From the NCBI RefSeq assembly GCF_028583425.1, contig NC_072790.1:157660397-157724396 (forward strand): 64,000 nt of DNA, written 5' to 3'. Below the pieces are notes generated by a model. That model was not told where the DNA came from. It did not search any database and saw only the letters and a list, made by a program, of their open reading frames with translations. Numbering within the stretch: the stretch's first letter is position 1; each line of letters opens with the position of its first letter. Position numbers and translations under genes: made by a program. The stretch comes from Eublepharis macularius (lineage: Eukaryota > Chordata > Lepidosauria > Squamata > Eublepharidae). Shown here in pieces: positions 45,780 to 58,986 of the stretch.

Positions 45780-48700
45780 GTTCTAAAGTACTATTAAATT
45801 GGAGTCTTTGGAAGCCTTGTTAGTAACTGACTTCATTAACAGAACTTTGGAGAGTGCTTCTTTGAATATGTCTTTGGTATGCAATTAGCTCTCCAGCTCA
45901 AGCCCTTGGTGTCTTCTGCTCAGGATTTTATATGTAATGAAAAAATTTCTGGGAGAAATGGGAATTTGAGGTGGACGTGCTGTCTTTTGTCTGATCAATA
46001 GCCTTGGACTTACTGAACTGCTCGTTTACAGTATTGTGTGCTGCTGTTTACAAGTCCCACAGGGACATCTGCCATTGAAAGGCAATGCGTTATTTAGCTC
46101 GATTGGACCGTCATAGTTTAAACAGCATCTCTTCCAACTGTTGCTGAAAATGGAGCAGGAATTGTTGAATACTGTGTGTAAACAGGGTACATACTGATCA
46201 ATATAAAGTAATCTGTCCTACGAAGCAAGGTTACTTTGATATATAACTGAAATTGTGTGTTCTTTAAAATGTGACTGTCAGTTAAGTCATGGTTTTTAAC
46301 CACTTATGAAGCGCAAATTAGTATTTTATTGCAAAGCCTAGTGGATTCAGCTAGATTTCAATCTTGTAAGTTATTTTTGTATTTTTTATTTTGGGGTTTT
46401 GGGTTTTTTTAAAAAAAAATCTAAACGTTTTGTCATGGAGATTTGAAAAAAACATTCTGAACTTCAGCAGATTTCTGAGTCCTCCGCAGTGCCTGTTTCA
46501 CATAATTTAAAAATGTGGAGCTATAAGATACAGATGGAATACATAATTGATTGGTTGACATTTTCCTATAACATTAGGCAACATAATTCAGAAAACGTTA
46601 ATTCAGCCCACAGTTGCAATGAGTTGTGATTTTTTAAAATAGAGCTAGTTTTCTCAGTTGCAAGAAATATGAAGGTCTCTTCTAACCCACTGTGTTAACA
46701 AGAACGGACCTTGTTATAAGTAAGTCATCCACATGTGTGCCCAGTGACACTACTTTTTAATTCTGCTAATCTATCATGACAGTATACTCTATAAGCTATA
46801 AAAAAATTAAGTAAAATTATTGAGACAGTAAAGGGATTCCATCTATTTGGTGGCTTTCTCATGGAGGTATTGTGTGTATACAGCCATGGTGGCACCAAAT
46901 TGGAACGGACTTCAGATTTGCATTATGTATGCTGTCTTAAGGATCTTCCAGTTAAATGGGAAAAGGTCAACTGAAAATAATGTATAAACTGATCTGCTAG
47001 TTCATAGAAATCTGCATTGATGAACAAAATATAAATCTTGCATGTGCTATTTATGTTGCCTGGTTTGCTGATACCATTTAAACTGGAGATAGCTTTGGTG
47101 CAGATATCAAAAACGACGAGCCTGAAAAAAATAGGGCTGATAAAGTGATATTATGTATCATACATTTATTTTACAAATGTAAATTCCTAGACAGCAAAAT
47201 GATCATATGGTTTTTGATTATCTACATTTTCAACCACTTCAATTTATATACTGGTGCCAATTAAGTCCTCGTATGTTCCATGTTGACAAACACAGATTGA
47301 GAGTTCCACACTCAGAACATGATTCCTAGGTGTATACAACAACCCTGTACACAGTGGAGAGAGGGAGCCCCCCTGCACAAAATTTTCCTGATCTGAAATG
47401 GCCATAGTATAGTACTGTTTGCCAGTGCTAGAGAAATGTGTGCCTAGCCTATTAGTACATCTAAGATTCCTCAACATAGTAAATAGAGAGCTCCCCAAGG
47501 CCATTTCAGGACAGGATAACAGCACTGGGCAGGGGTGAGGCATCAGTTCCTTGTCCCCCATATACCACTGTCACTGATTGAATCAAGCCCAAGAACATAA
47601 TTAAATCTCAAGCACAGAAGTCTCAGCAAAAATCTCATCAATAGGTCTGTGGTAGAGGACTTTGTAATGTGTGGGTTGCCCTTACTGTGAAATCCTAAAC
47701 AGAGTTACTCCAGTCTAAGCCCATTGAAATAACTGTTTTTTAAAGGGGAACTTGATGTAAAAGCTGCTTTATTACATAAAATACTATTATGTAAAACCAT
47801 CCCGTTAAAAGTAAATTAATTCTCCACGATGTAATATGTCGAGAGTGTTTAGAATTTAGCAACAAAAAAAACCCCTTGTCTTAACAGTGCCATTATCATT
47901 GTAATTGAAACTTTTTATTTTGTAACTGTTCAGCATAACCCAATACTCAAAGCTGTTTAACTCTACTTTGGGTTAGATCTTAAAGGGCCATGAATGGATG
48001 GAGTTGGTAGAAGGGATTTTTGCTCTCGTGATCCCTCTTCCCAATTCAGCCTCCTGTGCATGTCCACAAGCGACTCCTGAGTGGGGACAACAGGAAGTGT
48101 GTGGAATGTAGCATGAAGGGCTGCAGTCAGAAGAGGAAATCAGCAGAAACCATCTCTTGACCTTTTGCACAAGCTCTTCCATGATTTTAACAAGAGGGAG
48201 GGAAATATTTCTGCCAGTTCCCTCTTTCAGTTGCAGCCCTTCATACTGCATCCCATGCTATTTCTGAGGCTGGCCTAATGCCTTAGAAGTGGCTTTTCAA
48301 GGAGTGCTAGAGCCTGCAGTGTGAAGGGAAAATCAGCATAAATCCTTTATGAAGTCACTCTATGGCAATTTAGGAGCCAACTACTTTCTTATACTGACTT
48401 CCTGAACTGAGATTTTGAAAATTCTTTTCTATGAAGTGTTGCTGGATTATATAAAATAGCTAACTAGTAGCAAAACATAAGACAATTTTTTTCTGCTATA
48501 ACTATGGTAGAAATGATATTTTGTGTTTCAGATTGAAGCTGATGAAATTCAGATTCTAGCAATACAAGCTCTGGTTCAAACACCTCATTGCTCTGTGATG
48601 CACATAACTATTCCATATAAAATCATATTGGAATTGTCCTCCCCACCAGTAAACAGACAGTCCTTGTAGTTCTTTATGGAGCTGCTGGATTAGGTGACTC

Positions 48701-49930
48701 TGTAGATTTTCATAACATTCCAGGCAAACTTGATGAAGCAATTTAATCTAAATCAAATTTCTAGGAAACAATTGATTTTGTTCTGGTAATCCTAACAACA
48801 CGATACTTATACATTTTACAATTTCATAACATAAACCACTAGGACATGTAAGAATTGCAAGGACATACTTAGCACAGGAACTAAAAGCTAATAACTTGAT
48901 GGAGCATTCATTTTATTGGACTTTCCCATTATTTCTTTTTGATCCATATATTAGTGGTTCTACATCATGAACAAACAACATCTGAACCCTGAAGTTGATG
49001 CCACATTTTAAGTAGTGATGGTACCTTTGTACTTTACCACTTTACCGCTATGTACTCTCCACTTGATTCCTTAAAGCAGAAAAGCAACCCTGCCAAAGGC
49101 TGTTCTTGTATGTTAGCAATAGTTCCAGTTACCTTTCACCAGCATTACTACACAGCAGGGAGCACTCTGTCTACAATGGCCATATTGTGAGTTAAAAACT
49201 AGAACGCTCCTCTCAGCTAAGAGAATACTGGATATCTGTGGAGATTTTTCCAACCAAAACGGGTAGAAGAAATACGTTCAGGGTTCTCTAATCTGTTCAG
49301 TTTCCTGTACTTGATTTTTTAAAAGTTGATTAGTATACTTTTGTTTGTCTAACGAAAGCCATTTTTATTAAGATGCCACTTTTATTCAGGAAGCCAAAAA
49401 ATGAATACTACATACTGTCAGTGAGCATCAATAATTTGAGAGTAGTTTCATTATAAGAATGAATGCAGTGTGTTTCTTATTGAAAACATGCAGTTCAGTT
49501 TTAATCACAACTGATACATGAATTTTCACTTTTAGATGGTTAAAGGTAATGAATCTTCACTGATACTTTTTTGTAAACTTGAAGTCAAGTTTACTGTAAT
49601 GCATAGTATTTGAATGAAATAGAGAATATTGACTTTTGTTACTTTGATATGTCAAATGATCATAGACTTGAATCCATCCATTTATTAAAGAGAACTCTTT
49701 TTATAGAAGAAATAACACGTGTACTGTCGTCAACTTGAATTAGTACATTTATATTATTACATTTCTTTGTATTGTTGCAATAGTCTATCTTTGCTGGAAT
49801 GCAACATTCTTTGAAGAAAAACAGACACCTCATTTAATATTCACTTTACTTTGTAGATTTAAAAAGAGAACAAGGCCAGTGTGTTGTATTATGGGGAGAT
49901 ATTGGGAAAATAAAACCCCATTAAAACCTG
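45780..49930 (+). other. DESI2: DESI2 3'UTR and flanking sequence
   Basis: This is AT-rich, mostly unique sequence in contrast to the repeat-filled intron, which fits the long 3'UTR known for vertebrate DESI2. A half copy of the 13733 hairpin lies at 47685-47730. No coding signal was seen. Confidence 0.5.
49909..49914 (+). terminator. DESI2: Candidate distal poly(A) signal for DESI2
   Basis: AATAAA lies about 4.1 kb after the stop, at the end of the largely repeat-free stretch. Which site is used cannot be told from sequence alone. Confidence 0.35.
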
Positions 49931-50648
49931 GCACAGCATATGATAAGTGGCAGCATTATACTTTTGAGATGGAGTTAAAGATGGGGACACATCCTTCCGT
50001 AGTATAATTGAAGAAAGGAATCATGATTCCCACATGAACTTCTGTACATTCATAGATAAACGAAAGTACTGACAAACCATCTAGTCCAATTGATTGCCCA
50101 AAGACAATGGCAATGATTCGTCAAAGTCACAGACATGTCATTCCTAGTCCTGCTAGCTAAGATCCTCACATAACTGGAAATTTTGGGGATTGTACCTGGT
50201 AGGCAAAACATCTCATAAACTGATAGCGAATTGGCCCTGATCTGTACATTCTTAAATCTGGAGATAGGAGCAATGAATGGACAAGACAGATCTTCCTACA
50301 GAGCTAAAAAATGTCCCAGGTTTGCAGAAAAATCTGAAATCTAAAAAAAAAATACTTTGGGGTTTTTAAAAAACCCCAAAATGATTAAAGGAGCTCCTAT
50401 AGCTCTAACCAAAGGCCCTCATCTGCTATTGCTAGGAAACCAAAACTAGTCAGTATTCCAGGATTGGTTTCTGTCCAGAAAAGGCAGGATGGAGGGGGCA
50501 GGTCTCTTTCAAGGGCTGTTTTGGCCTATGAGAGAAGATTCATTGGGGCCAGGCCCAGAAACAACCATCAGATGGCTTGATACCACATGACTTGCATGAT
50601 TCACCCAGGCCTGGTTGCTTACTACTGCTTACCAGTAGCCCCCCCCCC

Positions 50649-50875
50649 CCCAGCCAGTATAGTATACTGGTTAGAATTCAGAGAAGGATGTGGGAGGCCC
50701 AGGTTCAATCACCATTCTGTTGTGGAAGTTCACTGGGTGACTATCCAGTCACACATTCTCAGCTTAACCTACCTCTCAGGGTTGTTATGAGGGTAATATG
50801 GAGGCAAGCAGCATGATGTAAGCTGCTTTGAGTCCTCACTGTAGAAAAGTGTAGTATATAAATGAAATAAATTAG
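50649..50875 (+). repeat. tRNA-derived SINE
   Basis: AGCCAGTATAGTATACTGGTT (A-box region), AGGTTCAATCACC (B-box region), GGTTGTTATGAGGGTAATATG and AAGCTGCTTTGAGTCC are followed by a TATAAATGAAATAAATTAG tail. It follows a C-run at 50639-50651. Confidence 0.7.
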
Positions 50876-51955
50876 TAAATATAGATGAAGATGGGGAACA
50901 GATAAAAGGTACGTTTTTATTGGGTTTGAGGGAGAAAAGGACATATGAAAGGTGAGCATATGGGGGCTGCCAGGAGGAGGGAAAGAGGAAATAGTGTGGG
51001 GAAGGAGATGCAGGGAAAAGTAGAGTACTCTACACAGGTTTCCCACTATGCAGCTGGGGCCAGCTCAGCCAGCACCACATAACTGGTCATAGGGGAGAGG
51101 CTGCCTGGGGTGGAAGAAGGAAGGATGAAAATGGAGGCAGACAATGGTGGGTGGGAAGGAGAAAAGGAAGCAGGAAAATGGGGAGAGACTATGAGGGGAG
51201 AGGGAAGGGAAAGAAGATATGATGGAGGGGAAATGAGATCCTCCCCCAAGCCCTTGCGGGTCCTCCACTTGTATGTTCCTTCCCCCTTCCTCTTCCAAAT
51301 AACAAGCAGGTCAACCAAACCAAAACAAAGCAAACTCTTCTAACTAGTGCTTCTAGCCAGTTTTGAGCAAGAGTTTGTTCCCAACCTCACTTATGACAAA
51401 TCAGACCCTGTGTAATTAAAGCCCCATTAAATATCCAAAAACAAATGGTAGGAGGAGTAGGTTATCCAAAATTTCAGATGTTGACAGTGAGAGTATTAAA
51501 TAATGACAGCAATAAGTTAGATTAAAATATCTAATTCCACAAGGAATCCACATGGTCCAGATGTTACCATTGCTTAATACTATCTATGCTAAGATTTGAG
51601 ATTCCTAATAATATGCATGATTGGTATTTATTCCAAAGTCAAGGATGAGTAGGTTAAAATTCCCTGATGCCTAAAAGCCCTAGTTGTGGTTATTCAATCA
51701 TGGCTCAAAGGGGGGGGGGCGGAATCCATCCAGACTCTTAACAGGATGCAACTGCATCAGACTGCAAATCACAAGGTGTCATTTAACACATTGATCATCA
51801 GTCCCTGGATCAGATTCCTTGGATGGGTCACAAAAGTGTCATGAGTTGCACTTTCCCCTCAAGTTCTAGAAGGAATTGCTGCTAGTGCTGTATTCCCTGT
51901 CAAGCACAAAGACGAGCAGCAGGACAATGAGGCAAAGTCACTTAGTGGAGGAGAG
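50876..51955. other. Intergenic sequence 3' of DESI2
   Basis: A purine-rich tract (51095-51240) gives spurious long frames. No gene was recognised. The next gene known in vertebrate synteny, COX20, was looked for by protein pattern and not seen. Confidence 0.4.
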
Positions 51956-52369
51956 TAGACATGGGCACGAATGGGGAAAAAAAGAACATGCTGTTTGTTG
52001 TTCGTTGCCACTGACGAACACGAACAGAAGAACAGTAACGAACATGTCCCGTTAATGAGCATGTTCGTTGTTCTTTGGCGCCAGAGCGGGGAGACTTAGA
52101 GAGCCCATATTCACAGGGAGTGTTCAGCAGGCTCCCCTCCAGCCATCACCCAAGTTTGGTCAAGATTGCAATGCGGATCTTGGAGTTATACATTCCCAAA
52201 TCTGACACCCCCAGGAAACTCCTATTTGACACAATGGAAGCCACCAATTGTCTTTTGCCCCATGTACAAGCAGTGGACTCTAGGGGCGGGGGCTTTGGCT
52301 GCTTGCTGGTAGCACCCCCCATGTGCCCCCTCTGCCAGGCCTCCCAGAGGCAATTTTCCAGATGGAAGT

Positions 52370-52870
52370 AAGTAAGGTGGGTGATGAGTGCAGCTGCGGA
52401 GCCTGGCGGGCTAGGGGAGGCGGCGGTGAGATGCCTCCCCTATAGGGGGTGGGTGGTGTGGCTACTCACTGGCGGCACCCCCCATTTGCCTGCCCACCAG
52501 GCCTAAGGTTTTTTATTCTCGATGTAGGCCGGAAGGTGGGTGATGAGTGTGGCCGCCAGGTTTGGCAGGCTGGGGAGGCGGTGGGCCGCCTCCCCTGTAG
52601 GGGGCAGGGTGCTGCTCGCTGGCAGCACCCCCCGATGTGCCCGCACGCCAGGCCTGTTTTTTTATTCCCAGTGTAGGCTGGAAGGTGAGTATTGAGTGCA
52701 GCTGCCGGGTCTGGCTGGCTGGGGGAGGTGGCTGGTGGGCTGCCTCCCCTGTAAGGGGTGGGGGTCTGGCCACTCGCCAGTGGCACCCCCATGTGCCCAC
52801 CTGCCAGGTCTCCCTGAGGCTACTTTCCGCCAAGGCAGTAATGTGGGTCATGCCTGCAGCTGCCACATAA
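52370..52870 (+). repeat. ~150-bp tandem repeat, 3-4 units
   Basis: Units begin AAGGTGGGTGATGAGTG (52374, 52532, 52681 and a decayed copy near 52840). They contain GGGGGAGGCGG-GG, TGCCTCCCCTGTAGGGG-TGGG and GGCACCCCCCATGTGCC. The short core GGAAGGTGGGTGATG is the reverse complement of the core of the following array. Confidence 0.7.
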
Positions 52871-53469
52871 CCAAATGACCCAGAAACAGTCTGCAAAGAA
52901 AACCCTCCAGCAAGACATGATGGCATGCGCGGAGGCCTTGCACACACAAACACACACCCTGGTGGGTCAGAGACACCAGCACACGTCCACCAGATGGGGA
53001 CATTATTGCATTGGAGCCAATGCTCTTGTCCACTGCGTGTGGTGCAGAGGCTGTTACTGCACAAACACACTGGCTGGACATGGAGCATTGGATTAGGTGC
53101 ATGGGATAGATAGGTTTATCAATGGACAGGTGCATAGCTGTATGGGATAGGTGTATAGGATAGAGGGATGCATGGATACATGAAATACCTGTATTGGATT
53201 GACAGGAGATACAGATACCATGTTCAGGGATATTGGGGAGACAGGTGAATCGCATTACTATCTGCGTTATCCCATCATTGGAAAGTTGGAAGGAAAGAAT
53301 CAAGGGTGGGAGATGGGGCCCGCCCCTAACGTGTAGAAGTGGAGATTCACATGCTGGCCATTGACGTGGTGGAGGATGCCCTCCCCCCCTCGTGCGGGAG
53401 GAATCATTTCCCCTAGGAAAGGGGATTGTGGGCAGACAGGTAGGTGCCCACGTATGCAGCTGTAGGCTG

Positions 53470-55010
53470 CCCCCTGCATCACCCACCTTCCTGCCTTCGC
53501 GGAAAGGACAGGAGTCATGAGACCCATTCCCCCCTGCTCAGAATGGACAGCAACTGCTTCAGAGCTGCCCCTCGTGGCCAAAACCAGCAGCACCAGGCAG
53601 CACCCACCTTCCTGCCTTGATGGAAAGGGCTGGATGTGCAGGACAGGAAAGGTTAGGAAGGGTCATAGTGGTTCTGGACAGGGAGAGGTTTAAATAGGGA
53701 CCACCATCCCCAAGAACTGAGTGGTGATAGAGCAGTCCACACCAGTCAGAGACACCTTTCCTGCGCAGGCAGGACAGGCACTTCAAATAAGTGGCATAGG
53801 CTCCCACCAGCATCTCCCACCTTCCTGCCAATACGGAACGTATGGGATGGACAGGACTAGAGGAGAGGTCATTGGGAAGGGTTGGAGTGGTTCCAGAGAG
53901 GGCGAGGTTCAAAGAGGGACCTGGAGCTTGACCGGGACAGGAGGACCAAGGGTCACCAGCCACATTGCACAGCAGGACCGTGAGGGCCCCAACATCCACC
54001 ATGTTGTATTGCACAGACTGCTCTGGGAGAGGCTTGTCTGCCCCTCTTGTGATGAACTGGAGGCTGCCGCCAGCATCACCCACCTTCCTGTCTTCGCGGA
54101 AAAGACGTGACTGGTTATGGCAGTTCCCCCTTCCCATCTGCCCAGAGGGGACAGCGGCTACCGTTGATAGGGGCCACTGCAATGTACAGTTTTATGCACA
54201 ACAGCAGCAGAGCTGTCCCTCATGGCCAGAAGCAGATGCAGTGAACCTCACCCACCTTCCTGCTTTCACGGAAAGGACGGGAGGGACAGGACAGGAGAGG
54301 TCATTGGGAAGGGCTGAACTGGTTCCAGAGAGGGATAGGTCAAAAGAGGGACTGGGAACTGGGAAGATCCCAACAGTTGCGAGGCCTCATCCAAGGAACC
54401 CACTGAGGTGCTCAGCGGCGACAGCTAACATCACCCACCTTCCTGCTTTCGCGGAAAGAATGGGAGGAACCGGACAGGAGAGGTTGTTGGGAAGGGTTAG
54501 ACTGGTTCCAGAGAGGGATAGGTCGAAAGAGGGACTGGGAACTGGGAAGATCCTGACAGTTGCGAGGCCTCATCCAAGGAACCCACTGAGGTGCTCAGCA
54601 GTGGTAGCTAACATCACTCACCTTCCTGCTTTCGCAGAAAGGATAGGAGGGACAGGACAGGTTGTTGGGAAGGGTTGGACTGGTTCCAGAAAGGGATAGA
54701 TCGAAAGAGGGACCGGGAACTGAGAAGATCCTGACAGTTGTGAGGCCTCATCCGAGGAACCCACTGAGGTGCTCTGCGGCGGCAGCTAACATCACCCACC
54801 TACGTGGTACGTGGGAGGGACCTATTCCCAACCCCCACTCCCAGAGGGGTCAGCAGGAGCCCATAGATAGGAGCCCCAGAGCTGTGTTGCCCTATCATCA
54901 TCAGCAGCAGCAGAGCTGTCCCTTGTGGCCAAAAGTGGTGGAAGCTGACATCACCCACCATCCTGCCTTCGTGGAAAGGATGGGGTGGGCATGACAGGAG
55001 AGGTCGTTGG
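53470..55010 (+). repeat. ~180-bp tandem repeat, opposite core orientation
   Basis: The core CACCCACCTTCCTGCTTTCG followed by CGGAAAGGA recurs near 53483, 53599, 53815, 54074, 54247, 54432, 54612, 54791 (partial) and 54953. Units 54247-54790 are the most regular (about 180 bp), with TTGGGAAGGGTT-GACTGGTTCC, CGAAAGAGGGACTGGGAACTG and CAAGGAACCCACTGAGGTGC. Many of the frames it creates are artefacts. Confidence 0.75.
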
Positions 55011-55329
55011 GAAGGGACATTCCGGTTCCAACCACAGACGGTGAGGATGAAAGGATGAAGGAATTGTCAGCTAGAGGACAGGATGGGCAGGACAGGTTGT
55101 GGGGAGGGGTCGTATAGTTGCCATCAAGAGAGGAAGAGGTTGAAAGAGAGACTGTCGGGGAACTTGTCAGGGAGAAGAGGACCACAGGTTGCCTGCCATG
55201 GAAGCAGCCATGAGAACTGAGGAGTGCTGGAGCCCGCTGCACAGGAGCTTGGCCGAGAGCCACAGTAGACTTGGGGAGGCTCAGAGGGCAGACAGGTCCA
55301 GGTCGAAGGTAGGGGTGTGCAAACCCAGA

Positions 55330-55455
55330 CCGATTCGGTATTCCTGTTTCGGTTATTACCGAAACAAGAAACTGTTTCGGTAATCGCGAATACCGAAACG
55401 GCGAGCCGTTTCAGTATTCACGATTCAGTAATCGTTTCGGGATTCCAGCTTGTTT
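55330..55455. repeat. Left subterminal palindromic repeat cluster of the hAT element
   Basis: It has several copies of TTTCGGTAAT and CCGAAAC in both orientations, including a hairpin around AATACCGAAACGGCGAG, then CCGTTTCAGTATT. Similar clusters stand at both ends, as expected for transposase-binding subterminal repeats. Confidence 0.7.
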
Positions 55456-55997
55456 TGGTAATAGATTTCAATGGGAAAACCCTCCCCAGGCTTCCGGGAA
55501 GCCTGGGGGAGGCATTTTCCCACCGAATCAAGCCAAATTTGGTGAGGACCTTTTTCTAACTATCCTCTAACTACCCCCCAAGTTTCAGAAAGATTGGACT
55601 TTGGAGGGCCATGTTATGGCCCCCCAAACCAGGTGCCCCTATCCTCGCCTAGGAAGGGAAAGCTTTTTGCTTGCTGCTGCTTATTCCCTATTATTTGCTT
55701 GCTGCTGCTGATCTCCATTATTTCCTATGGGGAAAAAATGAAGAGGCTTGTGTGGCTGGGGGTGGCATTTTGCATGCAAAATGCCCCCAACCCTCAGGGG
55801 ACCTCCTCCCACCTGTCCTCCCACCCTCCACCAAGGCTCAGCCTGCTCCCACCTGGGGGGGCATTTTATGGCCTCCCAAAGTAGGTGCTCTTCCCCCTTT
55901 CTCCACTATTTCCAAGGTGGGAAATAACAGAGGCTTGTCTTGCTAGGGATGGCATTTTGCATGCAAAATGCCCCCAACCCTCAGGGACCCTTCTCCC

Positions 55998-56520
55998 ACA
56001 CTTTTATAAACACTTAATTTCTGGAACTGCTTTAGGTTACACAGTAGGAGGGCACAACAGGGCATGAAAAAAGCATTCTAGACAGAATTCTAGACAGATT
56101 TAAAACAACTAACTTCAAATCAGAGCATCACCAAAACCACAAGACCTTTCCAAAAACACTTTATTTCTTGAACAGCTTTGATTTACACAGCTGTAGGGCA
56201 CAAAAGGGCATGATAGCAGCTCATTACACAAAAATAACACAACTCAATATCAGACTATCACCAAAAACACAATAACCGCTATAAACACTTTATTTATGGA
56301 AAAGATGTGGGTTACATAGCGGTAGGGCACAAAAGGGCATGAAAGCATTTCACCAGACAAAAGTAACACAACTCACTTCAGATCACAGAATCACCAAAAA
56401 TACAATTCCTTTCAAAAACACTTTATTTATTGAAAAGATTTAGGTAGCACAGTAGTAGGGCAGACCAAGAGGCATGCCAGCATTATCCTAGCCAGAAAAT
56501 AACACAACTCAGTTGACATC
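55998..56520 (+). repeat. ~130-bp tandem repeat, 4 units, inside the hAT element
   Basis: Each unit has AAACACTTTATTT-TTGAA, a GTAGGGCACAAAAGGGCATG block and AATAACACAACTCA-TTCA, then CAGA-CATCACCAAAAACAC. Starts are near 56008, 56154, 56283 and 56417. A separate duplication (GGCATTTTGCATGCAAAATG) occurs at 55765 and 55951. Confidence 0.75.
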
Positions 56521-57364
56521 AAGTAGGCACAACACAATACCTGAAAAAACCATCTTATTTGCTTAACCCCTCCAGATAACACATCCTCCATTGCAGAAAA
56601 CAAGGACAGAATAAAAAATGCCACACACACACATTTTTTTTTTCAAAATCGTTAATTCTTGGTGCGTGAGGCCATCTCCCATCCCTCCAAAAACAAACTT
56701 AATAGGGGGAAACCATTGCAACAAGGTCCAGCAGAACCATTGTCATTTTTTGCAGCCATGCTTTCAGTTCAGCAACACAAACCTGGACCAGGCACTGCCA
56801 CAGGCACTACACAGTGGCATTTATGGAGCAGTGTTGCAGAGGTTCCCCCCTCCCCCACACCAGCCTCAGCATTTACCTCGAAACAACTGTGAGACATCAT
56901 CATCAGCTGGTGCCCATCCCTGACTCTGCCCCAACTGTCCCCCAAAACCAGCAAGCAAACCCAACAGTAACATTTTAACTTTTGGGTTTTTTTTTAACAT
57001 TTAAAACATTCAAACAGCATTTAACATTTTTACACTGCACATCAGCATCCCATTCCCTACCTAAGCAATCCCTCCCTATCTCAATCTTAACCCTATTTCT
57101 CCCTCCAGCGGCAATCAACGTTTCTGGGGCATTATTTTTCAGAATAAATTTGGTCCCACAGGGTCTGTCTCAGTACTGGGAGATGTTTTAAATTCCCTTT
57201 GGGGGGGTATTCAAATTGCTGGGTGGATTCCCTTTGCCATTGGTACCTAACCACCCTCCTTCTACTGGCTGGTTTTTACTGCGTCTACAGAGTTTTATGC
57301 AGGGGAGAGTGTGATTCCAAAGGACTGGACTCACAGAGGATGCAGGCCACAAGTTGGGCTCACC

Positions 57365-58889
57365 TCAGTCACTCTGGAAGTCCAGTCCTGAGAAATCGAA
57401 AAGGCGAGAGTTGACCTTCAGGAAGGTCAACTGCTCAACTCTCCATGGGAGAAGGCGAGTGCGATATGGGCTGACAATGTCGCCCGCATGAGAAAAGATG
57501 CGCTCGCTCTCCACGCTCATCGGAGGGCATGAGAGCAGCCGCTGTGCCTCGAGGGAGAGGTCCGGCCAGACCGACTCCTTCTTGGCCCAGTAGCTGAGCA
57601 GATCGGTGGAGAGTGACTCGCAGGGCTCCGCAAGGTAGTCCCTGACCACTGCCTCCACCGAATCCTCTCTCACGTTCCTCATGATCCCAGAGGGCCAGAG
57701 GGCCCAACAGAGCATCTCCATCTCCATCGGCACTCGGGGGGGGGCGTGGGGGGGGCCCACTCAGAGGGGGCATGAGAGGGACCCGCACGGCAGGGCCCCT
57801 CTCCCGTCCCCTCTTGGCCTGCCTGCGCCTCACCCAAGTACAGAGGGCGTCTCTGGCTTGGGTGAGGTTCCCGTCCCACTTGGCGAAAGTGCCCTTAATG
57901 CGCGGGTCACACATGGTTGCCAACATGTATGACTCGTTCTGAGTGAGAGGAGTTAGCCTGGCAACTATGCCACGCTGCAGCCTTCTCACCAGTGCGCGCA
58001 CCGCTGGAACGAGGTCAGCACAAGGTGCGTCCGGGTCTACAAGGGTGGCCAGACTCCTCTGGAGCGTGTGCACCCGGGGAATGACCAGACCCAGGGTCGC
58101 CGTGTCTGACGAGACCGCCACAGTGAAATCCTTGAAGGGCTTCAGGACCTCCACTGTCTGGGTGATGGTGAGCCAATCCTCCTGGCTGAACTCACCCACC
58201 TGACTCGCACCGCGGCTCTCAGAGAGCCACGCGTGGAGTGCGGCCTGCTGCTCCACCAAGCGCTCAAGCATGGCACAGGTGGAGTTCAAGCGAGTGCTGA
58301 TGTCAGCGAACAGTGCGTGCTCCGGCACGCCTGTCCTGACCTGATTCTGGCACAGTTCATGAGTGGCTGTCACGCTGCGTGAGAAGTGACTCGTGAGCCT
58401 CCGACATTTCTGGAGCAGTAACTGGAAGTCACGAGTCCAGGGATCACGGGGTTCCTTCGAGGAGCCCGCCCCAAGCGCATCTCTCACCACTAGGTGAAGT
58501 TTGTGGGCCGCACAGTAAATGAACTCTTGGCTCACTAGATCCGCTGCTGCCCGCATGTTGCTGCCACCGTCCGTCACCATGCATTCCACGGTGGCGGGTC
58601 CCTGGCCTATCCACTCTTCCAACTGTCTCCTCAGGGTGGCAGCGATGTTCTCCGCCATGTGCGACACGTCGCGAACCTCGGCGTGAAGCAAGGCCTTGCA
58701 GTAGCCAGCCCAGCGGTCTCCCATCCTTCCCTGGCTAGCTGTAGGCACCTCCCCCCCACCCAGAACCGCCTCGGGTTCCCACCAGTGAGCAGTAAGCGAC
58801 AGGTACGGTTGCTGCACACTTGGGCAGGTCCAGATGTCGGATGTGAAGTGCACAGTTCTCCCGGCAACCCGGGACAGCTGTGCCTTCAC
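57365..58889 (-). pseudogene. hAT transposase, catalytic and dimerization regions
   Basis: The minus-strand frame 58889-57435 (484 codons) covers the hAT RNase H-like fold: VHFTSDIWTCPSVQQPYLSL, then CMVTDGGSNMRAAAD, CAAHKLHLVVRDAL and MCDPRIKGTFAKW. After a frameshift in G-rich sequence near 57740, the C-terminal dimerization domain continues in the 57760-57365 frame: LAEPCESLSTDLLSYWAKK, then LLSCPPMSVESERIFSHAG and SPYRTRLLPWRVEQLTFLK. The DNA-binding part is in the adjoining frame at 58987-59817, separated by a stop and a one-base shift. Only about three lesions are seen by eye, so it is a fairly young copy. Confidence 0.9.
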
Positions 58890-58986
58890 ATGGTCCCTGG
58901 CAGCCCTGTAAAACGAACAACGTCGTGCGAGCAGGAACGGTGTACCAGGGAAAGAAATTGTGGAGCAGCCCTGAGAAGCCGAAGTC

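Noticed and set aside
52449..54994. Frames of 75-244 codons in the 52.4-55.0 kb region
   Set aside because: They follow the tandem repeat units and repeat the same residues each unit; no domain.
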